From the NCBI GenBank assembly GCA_000432915.1, contig HF995236.1, positions 1 to 11,887 on the forward strand: a stretch of DNA of 11,887 bases. The letters are read 5' to 3'. This stretch comes from Firmicutes bacterium CAG:194. Lineage in GTDB: Bacteria; Bacillota; Clostridia; Lachnospirales; Lachnospiraceae. The stretch's first letter is position 1; each line of letters starts with the position of its first letter. Positions 1 to 6,357 of this stretch are shown here, piece after piece. Under the pieces are notes generated by a model. It searched no databases. It saw only the letters and a program-made list of their open reading frames with translations, and was not told where the DNA came from. The translations under genes and the position numbers were made by a program.

Positions 1-124
1 CATCTGCTGCACGGTTGATCTTGTAACCTGAAGATAACTTCTCTGTAGATTTTGCCTGAGTACTTGTTGTGATGTTAAGCATTCTGCTTGAGTTCATCGC
101 TGTAAGATTGTGTTGTACTACCAT
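1..124 (-). CDS. hag: Flagellin, N-terminal fragment (runs off the left edge)
   Basis: Structural subunit of the flagellar filament, exported and polymerised outside the cell. Only the first 41 codons are in the window. The visible residues, beginning MVVQHNLTAMNSSRML and continuing to LSSGYKINRAAD, are the classic conserved flagellin D0/D1 start: the Q-H-N-L-A/T-A-M-N-S segment, then a T-x-K-x-x-E-K-L-S-S-G-x-x-I-N-x-A-x-D block. The start is fixed by an AAGGAGGA ribosome site at 132-139, seven bases before the ATG at 122-124. A sigma-D type promoter lies upstream at 254-279 and the leader is GGA-rich. The gene implies a motile organism. The family call is very secure. The symbol hag follows Firmicutes usage, and the genome may carry several paralogues. 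Confidence 0.95.
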   Translation of the reverse strand, partial: MVVQHNLTAMNSSRMLNITTSTQAKSTEKLSSGYKINRAAD

Positions 125-247
125 AATATATTCCTCCTTGAATTTAAATGCCGTCATCCATGACGGTCATTTTGATTGAAAAAGTCCTTTCCGGCCGTAC
201 GCTCCATCCATTTCCCTTTCAATGGTTTTAAGTATTTGTTTTACTCA
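125..247 (-). promoter_or_regulatory. Flagellin mRNA leader, candidate CsrA-binding leader
   Basis: The leader contains about seven GGA trinucleotides. A small hairpin at 151-166 (stem CCGTC/GACGG, six-base loop AUGGAU) displays a GGA in its loop, and another GGA pair forms the Shine-Dalgarno AAGGAGGA (132-139), only about 11 bases downstream. A loop-borne GGA plus a GGA at the ribosome site is the arrangement known for CsrA repression of flagellin translation in Bacillus. The hairpin and GGA content are seen directly. CsrA binding is inferred. Confidence 0.55.
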
Positions 248-253
248 ATATAT

Positions 254-279
254 ATATCGGGTCTTCCCAATAATACTTA
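254..279 (-). promoter_or_regulatory. Sigma-D (sigma-28) type flagellar promoter for flagellin
   Basis: Read on the minus strand, TAAG (276-279) is followed by a 14-base spacer and CCCGATAT (254-261). The Firmicute sigma-D consensus is TAAA-N14/16-GCCGATAT, so only one base differs in each box. Transcription would start near position 247, giving a leader of about 120 bases before the flagellin ATG. Confidence 0.85.
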
Positions 280-330
280 ACACCTTTTTTTATTTTTTTA
301 TTTTCTACACACTCTGCTACAATAAAGCAC

Positions 331-1785
331 TTATTCTTCTTCCAACAGCGCCGCATAATATGTCCTTTGTCCGTCGCTTGTCTGCATGGAAAACTGTTTC
401 TTATATGTCAGTTTAAAGAGCCAGGTATCCGCCGTCAGAAGCTCCAGCTTGTGCGGATCGCAGGCTTCATTTCCCCAGTCTGCCAGCACCTGTGAAAACC
501 GGTTGTTTACCGGACAGGCACCCATGATCATTCTGATCTCCGGCAGTTGTTCATAACAAACCGCAATAATGTAATCAAACAGGAAGTAATTGAGCACCTC
601 ATCATATTTGCTCCAAAAGAGTTCAAACGCCTCCACCATAAAGCCAAACAGCGGGAATCCTGCAGGTCCCTTCATGAAATTATTTGCCCATCTTCCCGAA
701 ACGATATCCAGCTCATTCAGTTCGCCGCCCTGCTTCTGCGTAAAGAAAGGAAACTGGCAGAGCGCATCGATAAATCTGTCATCCCATATATAATAGGTAG
801 CATCTATCCACAGTCCTCCATAGCGGCAGAGAAGCTGCGCACGCAGAATATCAGACAAGTGTGTCATGGAAATGCAGCCTTTATTAAATTTCTCTGCTAC
901 CGTTTCTGAAAATGCTATGTACTGCCGGTAATTATCAAATGTAATGATCCGTATGTCTGCTTTATCTCCGAACATTTTTTCCATACGGGCAATGCATCTC
1001 TGCACGAGCTCCGGTGCTTCGGAAATCCCCTGCCACCAGCAGATCCAGACAGGCATCCTGCCATTTTTTCCTACTGTCCGGTCAATCGGTGGTAAATATA
1101 AAAAGTTACCCTGCTGATATTTTTTCACAAGATCTTCCGTCAGATCTTTCACCAGTTCATACATCGCAGGGAGGCGGTTTGTGTCGATTTTCTCCGTATG
1201 GAAATATGCATAGGAAATCTGTTTGTCGGATAACCATGCTTTTATTTCTGCAGTCATATTTGTATGCCATGCAGGATTTTGACCGTAGTTTTCTTGATAC
1301 CACCGGCAGAAATCTTCCAGAGCTTCTTTTTTTATCATGAGACACGGAATTTCTTCTTTTTCCAGTTCATCGATACTCTCTGCTTTTCTGTTTTTCTGCA
1401 CCATTTTTTCTGATTGCCCGGTCAGGCAATCTCCCAGAATGACCGAAGTCTGCTCAAGCAGCTTCTGCATTTTTTTCACGGAAAGAAGCCTGCCTGCATC
1501 CACAAAATATCTGTCAGAGCTGCAGATCCCGATATATTCTGCTGTAAACTTGTTGCAGTCGCAATTTTCTTTTTTCTTACGATCTGATCTACCAGTCTCC
1601 GGTCTGCCGCTGTCATCTTTCTTTTCTTCATATTCTTCCGGCAGATCCTGCCCGATCATGACCGTCCGATAGCCCGGCTCTTTTACCTCATGATAAGGCT
1701 TTGATGCCAGCACATACATAATTCCTTTATTTTCCATAGCACTTCCCATATACACCGAATTTTCTTCTGTGCTTTCCTGTTTCAT
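331..1785 (-). CDS. Glycosyltransferase with a DUF4422-like N-terminus and a capsular-synthesis/GT32-type C-terminus
   Basis: Predicted cytoplasmic sugar transferase of 484 residues. Residues about 244-345 carry the capsular-polysaccharide-synthesis/GT32 signature: MPVWICWWQG at the start of the fold and SDILRAQLLCRYGGLWIDAT at 311-330, where GGLWID supplies the metal/nucleotide-sugar acidic residue. Residues about 22-120 resemble DUF4422 (YVLASKPYHEV, then CNKFTAEYIGICSSDRYF, matching that family's T-H-K-x-F and C-E-L-T-A-x-Y...H-Y-R-R-Y-F), but the domain is short and the HYRRYF block reads SSDRYF, so it may be inactive. The ATG at 1783-1785 is preferred over a TTG 28 codons upstream; its ribosome site is weak (AAAAGAAAAAG), and later ATGs at about residues 13, 17 and 23 are possible. 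The gene lies just upstream of flagellin in the same direction, so a role in flagellin or surface glycan modification is plausible but unproven. Confidence 0.8.
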   Translation of the reverse strand: MKQESTEENSVYMGSAMENKGIMYVLASKPYHEVKEPGYRTVMIGQDLPEEYEEKKDDSGRPETGRSDRKKKENCDCNKFTAEYIGICSSDRYFVDAGRLLSVKKMQKLLEQTSVILGDCLTGQSEKMVQKNRKAESIDELEKEEIPCLMIKKEALEDFCRWYQENYGQNPAWHTNMTAEIKAWLSDKQISYAYFHTEKIDTNRLPAMYELVKDLTEDLVKKYQQGNFLYLPPIDRTVGKNGRMPVWICWWQGISEAPELVQRCIARMEKMFGDKADIRIITFDNYRQYIAFSETVAEKFNKGCISMTHLSDILRAQLLCRYGGLWIDATYYIWDDRFIDALCQFPFFTQKQGGELNELDIVSGRWANNFMKGPAGFPLFGFMVEAFELFWSKYDEVLNYFLFDYIIAVCYEQLPEIRMIMGACPVNNRFSQVLADWGNEACDPHKLELLTADTWLFKLTYKKQFSMQTSDGQRTYYAALLEEE

Positions 1786-1905
1786 ACTTTTTCTTTTATT
1801 TATGTTATTTTGTATGAATGTTTTTCCTATCTTTTTTCGGCATTCATCCTTTTTATGTTTTTTGAACAATTTGGTATGAATGCAATTTTATTGTTTTTCT
1901 GCTTC

Positions 1906-1943
1906 TTCATACTTTTTCCCAGTTTTCAACGAAAAAGTATGAA
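1906..1943. repeat. Perfect 13-bp inverted repeat within the motif array
   Basis: Arms 1906-1918 (TTCATACTTTTTC) and 1931-1943 (GAAAAAGTATGAA) are perfectly complementary around a 12-base loop. In the predicted glycosyltransferase leader RNA this forms a hairpin directly after a smaller one (TTTGAA-GCG-TTCAAA, 1945-1959). No U-tract follows on the minus strand, so it is not an ordinary terminator. Confidence 0.75.
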
Positions 1944-1973
1944 TTTTGAACGCTTCAAACTATATTATGTTCC

Positions 1974-1982
1974 ATTATACCA
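1974..1982 (-). promoter_or_regulatory. Extended -10 promoter for the glycosyltransferase gene
   Basis: The minus strand reads TGGTATAAT, a perfect extended -10 (TGnTATAAT). No good -35 is seen 17 bases upstream (GTGGAA), as is common for extended -10 promoters. Transcription from here would give a leader of roughly 180 bases before the ATG at 1785. It sits in the one break of the 7-base motif array. Confidence 0.55.
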
Positions 1983-2143
1983 TCTGTTCGCGGCATTTCC
2001 ACTTCATTTTTTCGTCCTTTTTGGGCGCGTCTTGCTTTTTTGTATGAACAGACGCAACGACCTGCCAGATGGCTTCATACTTTTGGGCAGTTATTCCCTA
2101 ATATGTATGAAATTTATTTCGTACGCTCCGGATAGCTTCATAC

Positions 2144-2256
2144 AAAATCGAGGAAATCATCGTTTAGAGGCGAATTTAGCATAGCGAGATGCATTCTGCG
2201 AATTTCGATATGATCAGCGGTCATTAAATACATGCATTTTCCTCGTCACCATAACA
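2144..2256. other. Intergenic stretch with no recognised element
   Basis: Between the motif array and the YoaK-gene terminator nothing codes convincingly on either strand. No promoter, repeat or RNA motif is supported here. Confidence 0.5.
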
Positions 2257-2300
2257 TAAAAACAACAGGGATTGCGCCGCGCTATGCGGTGCAATCCCTG
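2257..2300 (-). terminator. Rho-independent terminator of the YoaK-family gene
   Basis: The minus strand has a CAGGGATTGC/GCAATCCCTG stem (2266-2300) with an inner CCGC/GCGG stem, followed by a T-rich tail (TTGTTTTTAT). It lies about a dozen bases after the stop codon at 2312. Confidence 0.85.
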
Positions 2301-2311
2301 CCATACTACAA

Positions 2312-2986
2312 TCACCGATGTTCCCGGATCATCATTGCACATACGATCACGAGTAGAATGCAGGAACCCCAGATTGCCTGTACACCAATCCGCAAAGACA
2401 GCACGCCGCCCAGTCCCGCACCGATCGCAAAGATGAAAATGATCCCATAATAGTGAAGTGCTTTCCGAAGTGCGCTGTGCTCTCTTTCCCGGAAGAACAC
2501 AGAAAGACTTTCCGTTCCACTTCGCAGGTTACCGATACACATCGTGCTGGCATAGCCATAGCCGTTTACCTTACGGAAGGTCTGTACCTGCATCGCACAG
2601 GTAAAGGAAACAAGCATTGTTGCGAGCATATTGTATTCCTGCGGAATAAAGCCGACTGCAAACAAAAGCACGATTTCCAGCGCGACTATGATCTGCCGCC
2701 AGTGGATCCTCTTGGCACCTTTATATTTATGGCCGATCTGTTCTGCCACCAGCACGCCCAAAGCAAACGCAAGGACCGGGAATAAATAATGCAGCGCCCG
2801 CTGCCACTCGCCCTGCATCAGATGCTGGCTCATCAATACAACGTTTCCGGTCTGCGCATTCGAGAATACTTTATCTCTCACATTGTAAGTATATGCATCC
2901 TGAAAGCCGCCTGAAAGTGCCAGCAGGCTGCTGAGCAGGAACGTCTCTGACGTCTGGATTTTAATTCGTTCTTTTTCACTGATCAT
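2312..2986 (-). CDS. YoaK/DUF1275 family membrane protein
   Basis: Integral membrane protein of 224 residues, a normal length for the YoaK (DUF1275) family, whose substrate is not established. The sequence shows family hallmarks: LLALSGGFQDAYTYNVRDKVFSNAQTGNVV near the N-terminus (the family's G-G-x-x-D-A-x-x-Y...N-x-Q-T-G-N-x-V) and a later C-A-M-Q-x-Q-T...CIGNLRSG block. Hydrophobic helices are spread through the chain (LFPVLAFALGVLVAEQIG, IIVALEIVLLFAVGFI, ALHYYGIIFIFAIGAGLGG, IWGSCILLVIVCAMM). I place the start at the ATG (2984-2986). A GTG three codons upstream (2993-2995) sits closer to a weak AGAAAGA ribosome site and is the alternative. No clear terminator separates it from the ABC operon 105 bases upstream, so read-through is possible. 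The family call is secure. Confidence 0.88.
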   Translation of the reverse strand: MISEKERIKIQTSETFLLSSLLALSGGFQDAYTYNVRDKVFSNAQTGNVVLMSQHLMQGEWQRALHYLFPVLAFALGVLVAEQIGHKYKGAKRIHWRQIIVALEIVLLFAVGFIPQEYNMLATMLVSFTCAMQVQTFRKVNGYGYASTMCIGNLRSGTESLSVFFREREHSALRKALHYYGIIFIFAIGAGLGGVLSLRIGVQAIWGSCILLVIVCAMMIREHR

Positions 2987-3091
2987 TCGTATCACAATCT
3001 TTCTTCTATCTATTTTTTTGTCACATATTTTTGTACAGAAAATACAGTTCTACATGCTGCCCAAGTAAGCTTCTATCCTTTTCTTCCCATC

Positions 3092-3844
3092 CTACTTCTC
3101 TACATGTTCAAATGTAAATACATTCAAAAACTGCTTTGCACGTTCTGTCGTCGGATGCTCGAAGAATTCTTCCGGCTTTGCCTCTTCCACAATCTGTCCC
3201 TGGTCCATGAAAATGACACGATCTGCAACTGCTTTTGCAAACTGCATTTCATGAGTGACAATGATCATCGTCTTGCCCTGCTTTGCCAGATCAAGCATAA
3301 CATCGAGTACTTCCCGCACCATTTCCGGGTCAAGTGCTGCTGTAACCTCATCAAATAAGAGGATTTCCGGATGCATGCAGAGCGCACGGACGATCGCCAC
3401 ACGCTGTTTCTGACCGCCGGAAAGCTGTCTCGGATAGCTGGCTGCCTTATCTGCCAGACCAACTCTCTGCAAAAGCTCCATAGCTTCTGCTTTTACCTCG
3501 TCCTTTTTCCGCTTCTGCACCTTAACTGGGGAAAGCGTGATATTGTCAAGCACGGTCAGATGTGGAAACAGCTCGTAGCTCTGGAATACCATTCCGATCT
3601 TCTGCCGCATTTCGGTAATATTTTTGCTGCCCTTGCGGATATCCTTGCCATGCAGGCTGATCGAACCGTCCTGCACGGGCTCTAATGCATTGATACAGCG
3701 GAGCAGTGTACTTTTTCCGCAGCCGCTCGGGCCAACCACAACGACAACCTCGCCCTGTGCAAGTGTCAGATCAATGCCATCCAGAATGCGCTGTCCGTCA
3801 TATTCTTTTACCAGATTTTCTACCTTTAAAAGTGTATCTGCCAT
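3092..3844 (-). CDS. Polar amino-acid ABC transporter, ATP-binding subunit (GlnQ/TcyC type)
   Basis: Cytoplasmic ATPase that drives import through the two permeases encoded just upstream. It has 250 residues, the usual size. The motifs are complete: Walker A GPSGCGKST (38-46), Q-loop Gln88 in MVFQSYELFPHLTV, signature LSGGQKQ (141-147), Walker B ILLFDE (161-166) with catalytic Glu166, D-loop ALDPE and H-loop His198 in VTHEM. The residue after the catalytic Glu is Val (DEVTAALD), not the usual Pro. A GGAGAT ribosome site lies inside the end of the preceding gene, and only three bases separate that stop from this ATG, so the two are translationally coupled. It is the last gene of the transporter operon. 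The substrate cannot be read from this subunit; cysteine is inferred from the binding protein. Confidence 0.95.
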   Translation of the reverse strand: MADTLLKVENLVKEYDGQRILDGIDLTLAQGEVVVVVGPSGCGKSTLLRCINALEPVQDGSISLHGKDIRKGSKNITEMRQKIGMVFQSYELFPHLTVLDNITLSPVKVQKRKKDEVKAEAMELLQRVGLADKAASYPRQLSGGQKQRVAIVRALCMHPEILLFDEVTAALDPEMVREVLDVMLDLAKQGKTMIIVTHEMQFAKAVADRVIFMDQGQIVEEAKPEEFFEHPTTERAKQFLNVFTFEHVEK

Positions 3845-3847
3845 GAT

Positions 3848-4522
3848 TTATCTCCATTTCTTTTCCAGATATTTTGCCAGCATGCTGATTGGCCAGCACA
3901 CGAGGAAATATAATAAAAATACAACTAAAAATACGCCAAACGCAGCATTCGGGCTCGTCATTCGATTCGCCTCTATGATCTGCTGTGCCACCTTCAGCAT
4001 CTCTACAACACCGATCATCAGAACAAGCGAAGTTGTCTTGATCATACGGGTGATGAGGTTGATGGAAAGCGGGATCAGTCGCCGTACTGTCTGCGGTATG
4101 ATAATGTAGATGTAAGTCTGTACCTTTGTGAGCCCAAGTGCCTCCGCACTTTCATACTGGTGCTTCGGAATACTGATCAGGGCACCTCGCACCAGATCTG
4201 CCATTTCCGCAGTACCCCAGAGGGTAAATACGATCACGGAAGCAGCTTCACCGGACAGGTTCCAGCCCATTGCTCTTGTTGTACCGAAGTAAACGATAAA
4301 CAGCAGTACAAGCTGTGGCATGATACGGATGATCTCCAGATAAATACGGCAGATTGCTCTGACTATCTTATTTTTCATCGTCATGAATGCACCGACCAGA
4401 ATACCGAGTGGCATGCTGATCACGATCGAGATCAGACTGATCCTTGCAGCCACCCAGAGGCCTCCCAGAAGGCGCAGCATATTGGTGCCTTTAAATAATA
4501 CATCAATCCCCAAATCCGGCAT
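3848..4522 (-). CDS. Polar amino-acid ABC transporter permease (second of two)
   Basis: Inner-membrane channel subunit of the His/Glu/Gln/Arg-type (HEQRo) permease family, 224 residues. It has an N-terminal membrane segment (LLGGLWVAARISLISIVISM), the MPQLVLLFIVYFG block, and the cytoplasmic EAA loop YESAEALGLTKVQTYIYIIIPQTVRRLIP that docks to the ATPase. The C-terminal helix FGVFLVVFLLYFLVCWPIS is followed by a basic tail. The start (ATG 4520-4522) is supported by a strong GAGGAGG site seven bases upstream and overlaps the preceding permease gene by 20 bases. Together with that permease it should form a heterodimeric pore. Confidence 0.93.
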   Translation of the reverse strand: MPDLGIDVLFKGTNMLRLLGGLWVAARISLISIVISMPLGILVGAFMTMKNKIVRAICRIYLEIIRIMPQLVLLFIVYFGTTRAMGWNLSGEAASVIVFTLWGTAEMADLVRGALISIPKHQYESAEALGLTKVQTYIYIIIPQTVRRLIPLSINLITRMIKTTSLVLMIGVVEMLKVAQQIIEANRMTSPNAAFGVFLVVFLLYFLVCWPISMLAKYLEKKWR

Positions 4523-5162
4523 AACGCAACCTCCTCTCTAACAGAGTACCGAGAATCGATACCGGAAGCAGAATGATCAGATAAAAGACTACCAGTAAAA
4601 ACAAACTCTCCGTTGTTTTGTAATAAAGACCGATCAGATCCTTTGCGGTAAACATCAGATCCATCAGGCTGATCGCACTGAACACGCTCGTTTCTTTCAG
4701 TAAAAAGATCACATTTGCCACAAATGCAGGCACGCTGATGGAAATTGCCTGTGGCAGGATCACATATTGAAATGTCTGTCGATGGTTCATGCCAAGGCTG
4801 ATCGCCGACTCCTTCTGGATCGGTTCGATCGATTCCAGCCCGCTCCGGAAAGCCTCTGCCATATAGCTGCCACCCAGAAATGCCAGACCGATCACACCGC
4901 ATACATCGGGTGTCAGTCTGATCCCGATCTTCGGAAAACCATAATAAATAAAGAATAACTGTACCAGAAGCGGTGTATTTCTGCTGATCTCCACATAGAC
5001 TGCCACAATCTGTCTTGCGACCGGTACTTTATAATATTGAATTGCTGCGCAGAGCAGCCCCACCAAAATAGCGAAAGCGATTCCAATGAGTCCTATTTTC
5101 ACGGTCAATACCGCCGCCCGTTCATATAGCGGTAAGTATTTACCGATAAACTCCCAATTCAT
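4503..5162 (-). CDS. Polar amino-acid ABC transporter permease (first of two)
   Basis: Inner-membrane subunit of 219 residues in the same HEQRo family as its downstream neighbour. Hallmarks are VEISRNTPLLVQLFFIYYGFPKIG (the R-x-T-P-x-x-x-Q block), the EAA-loop sequence KESAISLGMNHRQTFQYVILPQAI, and a final helix LLVVFYLIILLPVSILGTLLERRL. A GAAAGGAGAA ribosome site precedes ATG 5160-5162. It lies 97 bases after the binding-protein gene, with a hairpin in the gap. Family assignment is secure; the solute is inferred from the binding protein. Confidence 0.94.
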   Translation of the reverse strand: MNWEFIGKYLPLYERAAVLTVKIGLIGIAFAILVGLLCAAIQYYKVPVARQIVAVYVEISRNTPLLVQLFFIYYGFPKIGIRLTPDVCGVIGLAFLGGSYMAEAFRSGLESIEPIQKESAISLGMNHRQTFQYVILPQAISISVPAFVANVIFLLKETSVFSAISLMDLMFTAKDLIGLYYKTTESLFLLVVFYLIILLPVSILGTLLERRLRYAGFGD

Positions 5163-5188
5163 GAAACGCGTTCTCCTTTCAATAAAAT

Positions 5189-5220
5189 CTCCGGCAAATG
5201 CCCTAATGCGTCTGCCGGAG
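5189..5220 (-). terminator. Intercistronic hairpin between binding protein and permeases
   Basis: Stem CTCCGGCA/TGCCGGAG (8 bp; arms 5213-5220 and 5189-5196) with a 16-base loop, followed on the minus strand by ATTTTATTG. The U-tract is poor, so it is more likely a partial terminator or 3'-end stabiliser that keeps binding-protein mRNA more abundant than permease mRNA. Confidence 0.5.
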
Positions 5221-5259
5221 TTTATTCTACATCATTTCTTTTCTGTCGTAAAGTTATTG

Positions 5260-6180
5260 TTATTCTGCATCTGTTACGCCGCCTTCTACGACTAAGCTTT
5301 CTTCATATTCAGATCCGTAAGTATCTGTCAGAGTTGCTTCGTAGTCAGCATGGAAGAAGTTCTCTTCGCCAAGGCTCTTGATCTCTTCGTTGATCCAGTC
5401 AAGCAGTGTTGTGTTACCCTTTGTCACTGCAGGAGCGATCGTATCTGCACTTCCGAGAGACGGGATACCTACTGTATAACCGTCATTCTGCAGAGAAAAT
5501 GCGATAACTTCTGTATTGTCGTTAGCCCATGCAACAGATGTTCCGTTTTCAAATGCTTCTTTTGCAGTCGCATAAGAATCGAACTTCTGCAGCGGAATAT
5601 CCGGATAATTTTCGATCAGATACGTTTCTGCTGTTGTACCGGAGATAACGATGATGGAATCATCCGGATTCCAGTTATCAAGACTTTCGATCACGTTGTC
5701 ATTTCTGGAAACAACACCAAGTGCTACATTCATATAAGGAAGCGCGAAGTCAACTTCTTCTTTTCTTTCATCTGTGACTGTGAAGTTTGCCAGGATGATA
5801 TCTACCTTACCGGTCTGCAGATATTCGATTCTGTTAGCAGCTTCTGTAGATACAAAATTCACTTTTACGCCAAGATCTTCACCGATCCTGTTTGCGAAGT
5901 ATATATCGTAGCCCTGATATTCACCGTTTTCGTCTACATAACCAAATGGGTTTTTGTCTGAGAATACGCCGATATTGATCGTACCGCTTTCCTTGATCTC
6001 ATCGAGTGTACGATATACTTCATTTCCCTTTGCAGCGTCTGCAGTACTGTCTGACGCATCTGTAGTTTCTGTTGCAGATGCATCTGCTGCTGTTTCTTCT
6101 TTGCTTCCGCAGCCTGTTAAAATACCTGCGCTGAGCGCAACTGCGAGTCCAAGTGATAAAAGCTTCTTCCAATTTTTCAT
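5260..6180 (-). CDS. Extracellular solute-binding lipoprotein, cysteine-type (PBP2 family)
   Basis: Lipid-anchored receptor on the outer face of the membrane that delivers substrate to the permeases; 306 residues. The start at ATG 6178-6180 has a GAGGAGA ribosome site seven bases upstream, so an in-frame start ten codons further up is rejected. A basic n-region (MKNWKK), a hydrophobic core and a lipobox LTGC (Cys24) form a type II signal peptide, followed by an Ala/Thr/Asp-rich linker. The mature domain reads like cysteine-binding proteins (CjaA type): NPFGYVDENGEYQGYDIYFA, then ANRIEYL..GKVDIILANFTVT, VDFALPYMNVALGVVS, IAPAVTKGN, and a C-terminal ENFFHADYEATL...EGG. It is the first gene of the operon. 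It follows a leader encoding a Cys-rich peptide, which independently points to cysteine. Cystine or another polar amino acid remains possible. Confidence 0.92.
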   Translation of the reverse strand: MKNWKKLLSLGLAVALSAGILTGCGSKEETAADASATETTDASDSTADAAKGNEVYRTLDEIKESGTINIGVFSDKNPFGYVDENGEYQGYDIYFANRIGEDLGVKVNFVSTEAANRIEYLQTGKVDIILANFTVTDERKEEVDFALPYMNVALGVVSRNDNVIESLDNWNPDDSIIVISGTTAETYLIENYPDIPLQKFDSYATAKEAFENGTSVAWANDNTEVIAFSLQNDGYTVGIPSLGSADTIAPAVTKGNTTLLDWINEEIKSLGEENFFHADYEATLTDTYGSEYEESLVVEGGVTDAE

Positions 6181-6278
6181 ATTTTTTCTCCTCTTCTTCT
6201 TTGTAAGCAATATTTACTGCGATTTAGTACAAAACTATCACACGAGTACGCATCCTTGCGGAGCATTTTTATCATAAG

Positions 6279-6306
6279 ACAGCCCGGAGGCTTTTCTCCG
6301 GGCTGT
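6279..6306 (-). promoter_or_regulatory. GC-rich 11-bp hairpin in the transporter leader, candidate attenuator
   Basis: Read on the minus strand, ACAGCCCGGAG and CTCCGGGCTGT pair perfectly around a six-base loop. The sequence after it (CTTATGATAAAAATG) has no real U-run, so it is a poor textbook terminator. The 5' arm contains GCCCGG, which can also pair with CCGGGC at 6352-6357, directly after the leader-peptide stop. That is the geometry of an attenuation switch, although the alternative pairing is only 6 bp. Confidence 0.55.
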
Positions 6307-6334
6307 TGGCTTCATACTTTAAATCGTATCACAA

Positions 6335-6354
6335 GGCGCATCGATCAAAGCGCC
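6335..6354 (-). promoter_or_regulatory. Small hairpin just after the leader-peptide stop
   Basis: The minus strand has GGCGC (6350-6354), a ten-base loop and GCGCC (6335-6339). It overlaps the CCGGGC segment that could pair with the attenuator arm, so it would compete in any switch. Confidence 0.45.
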
Positions 6355-6357
6355 CGG

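Larger units (their letters stand above)
1781..2143. repeat. Array of alternating TTCATAC / GTATGAA motifs with 24-25 base spacers
   Basis: The 7-mer occurs nine times exactly. Forward copies (TTCATAC) start at 1781, 1906, 2074 and 2137. Reverse copies (GTATGAA) start at 1812, 1874, 1937, 2042 and 2105. A one-mismatch forward copy (TTCATCC) starts at 1843, exactly in phase. Gaps between neighbours are 24, 24, 24, 25, 24, then a 98-base break, then 25, 24, 25. A forward-plus-reverse pair therefore spans about 63 bases, six helical turns, and the break makes a 105-base step, ten turns. Spacer sequences are mostly unrelated. The break contains the putative glycosyltransferase promoter, and the first copy contains that gene's start codon. 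Function unknown; an array of protein-binding sites on one face of the helix is the simplest reading. Confidence 0.8.

Noticed and set aside
547..909. Plus-strand frames opposite the glycosyltransferase (also 1014-1340 and 1337-1672)
   Set aside because: Shadows of the minus-strand gene with no ribosome sites or recognisable motifs.
1781..2143. CRISPR array or integron attC sites
   Set aside because: The repeat is only 7 bases and alternates in orientation, there are no cas or integrase genes nearby, and spacers are of low complexity.
1810..2184. Plus-strand reading frame of about 124 codons across the motif array
   Set aside because: Begins with TTG without a ribosome site, is dominated by Phe/Leu from T-rich DNA, and is interrupted in character by the array motifs. 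No family resemblance; the regular array explains the region better.
4151..4157. Another TTCATAC copy inside the second permease gene
   Set aside because: It encodes the conserved Tyr-Glu of the EAA loop, lacks the following TTT, and is a single copy, so coding constraint explains it.
5350..5961. Plus-strand 203-codon frame opposite the binding-protein gene
   Set aside because: Antisense shadow of a clear lipoprotein gene; Cys/Phe/Ile-rich composition typical of a reversed coding strand, no ribosome site.
6279..6306. Ordinary rho-independent terminator
   Set aside because: The stem is strong, but neither strand has a U-run after it (CTTATGATAAAAATG on the minus strand, TTGGCTTCATACTTT on the plus). 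Kept only as a candidate attenuator.
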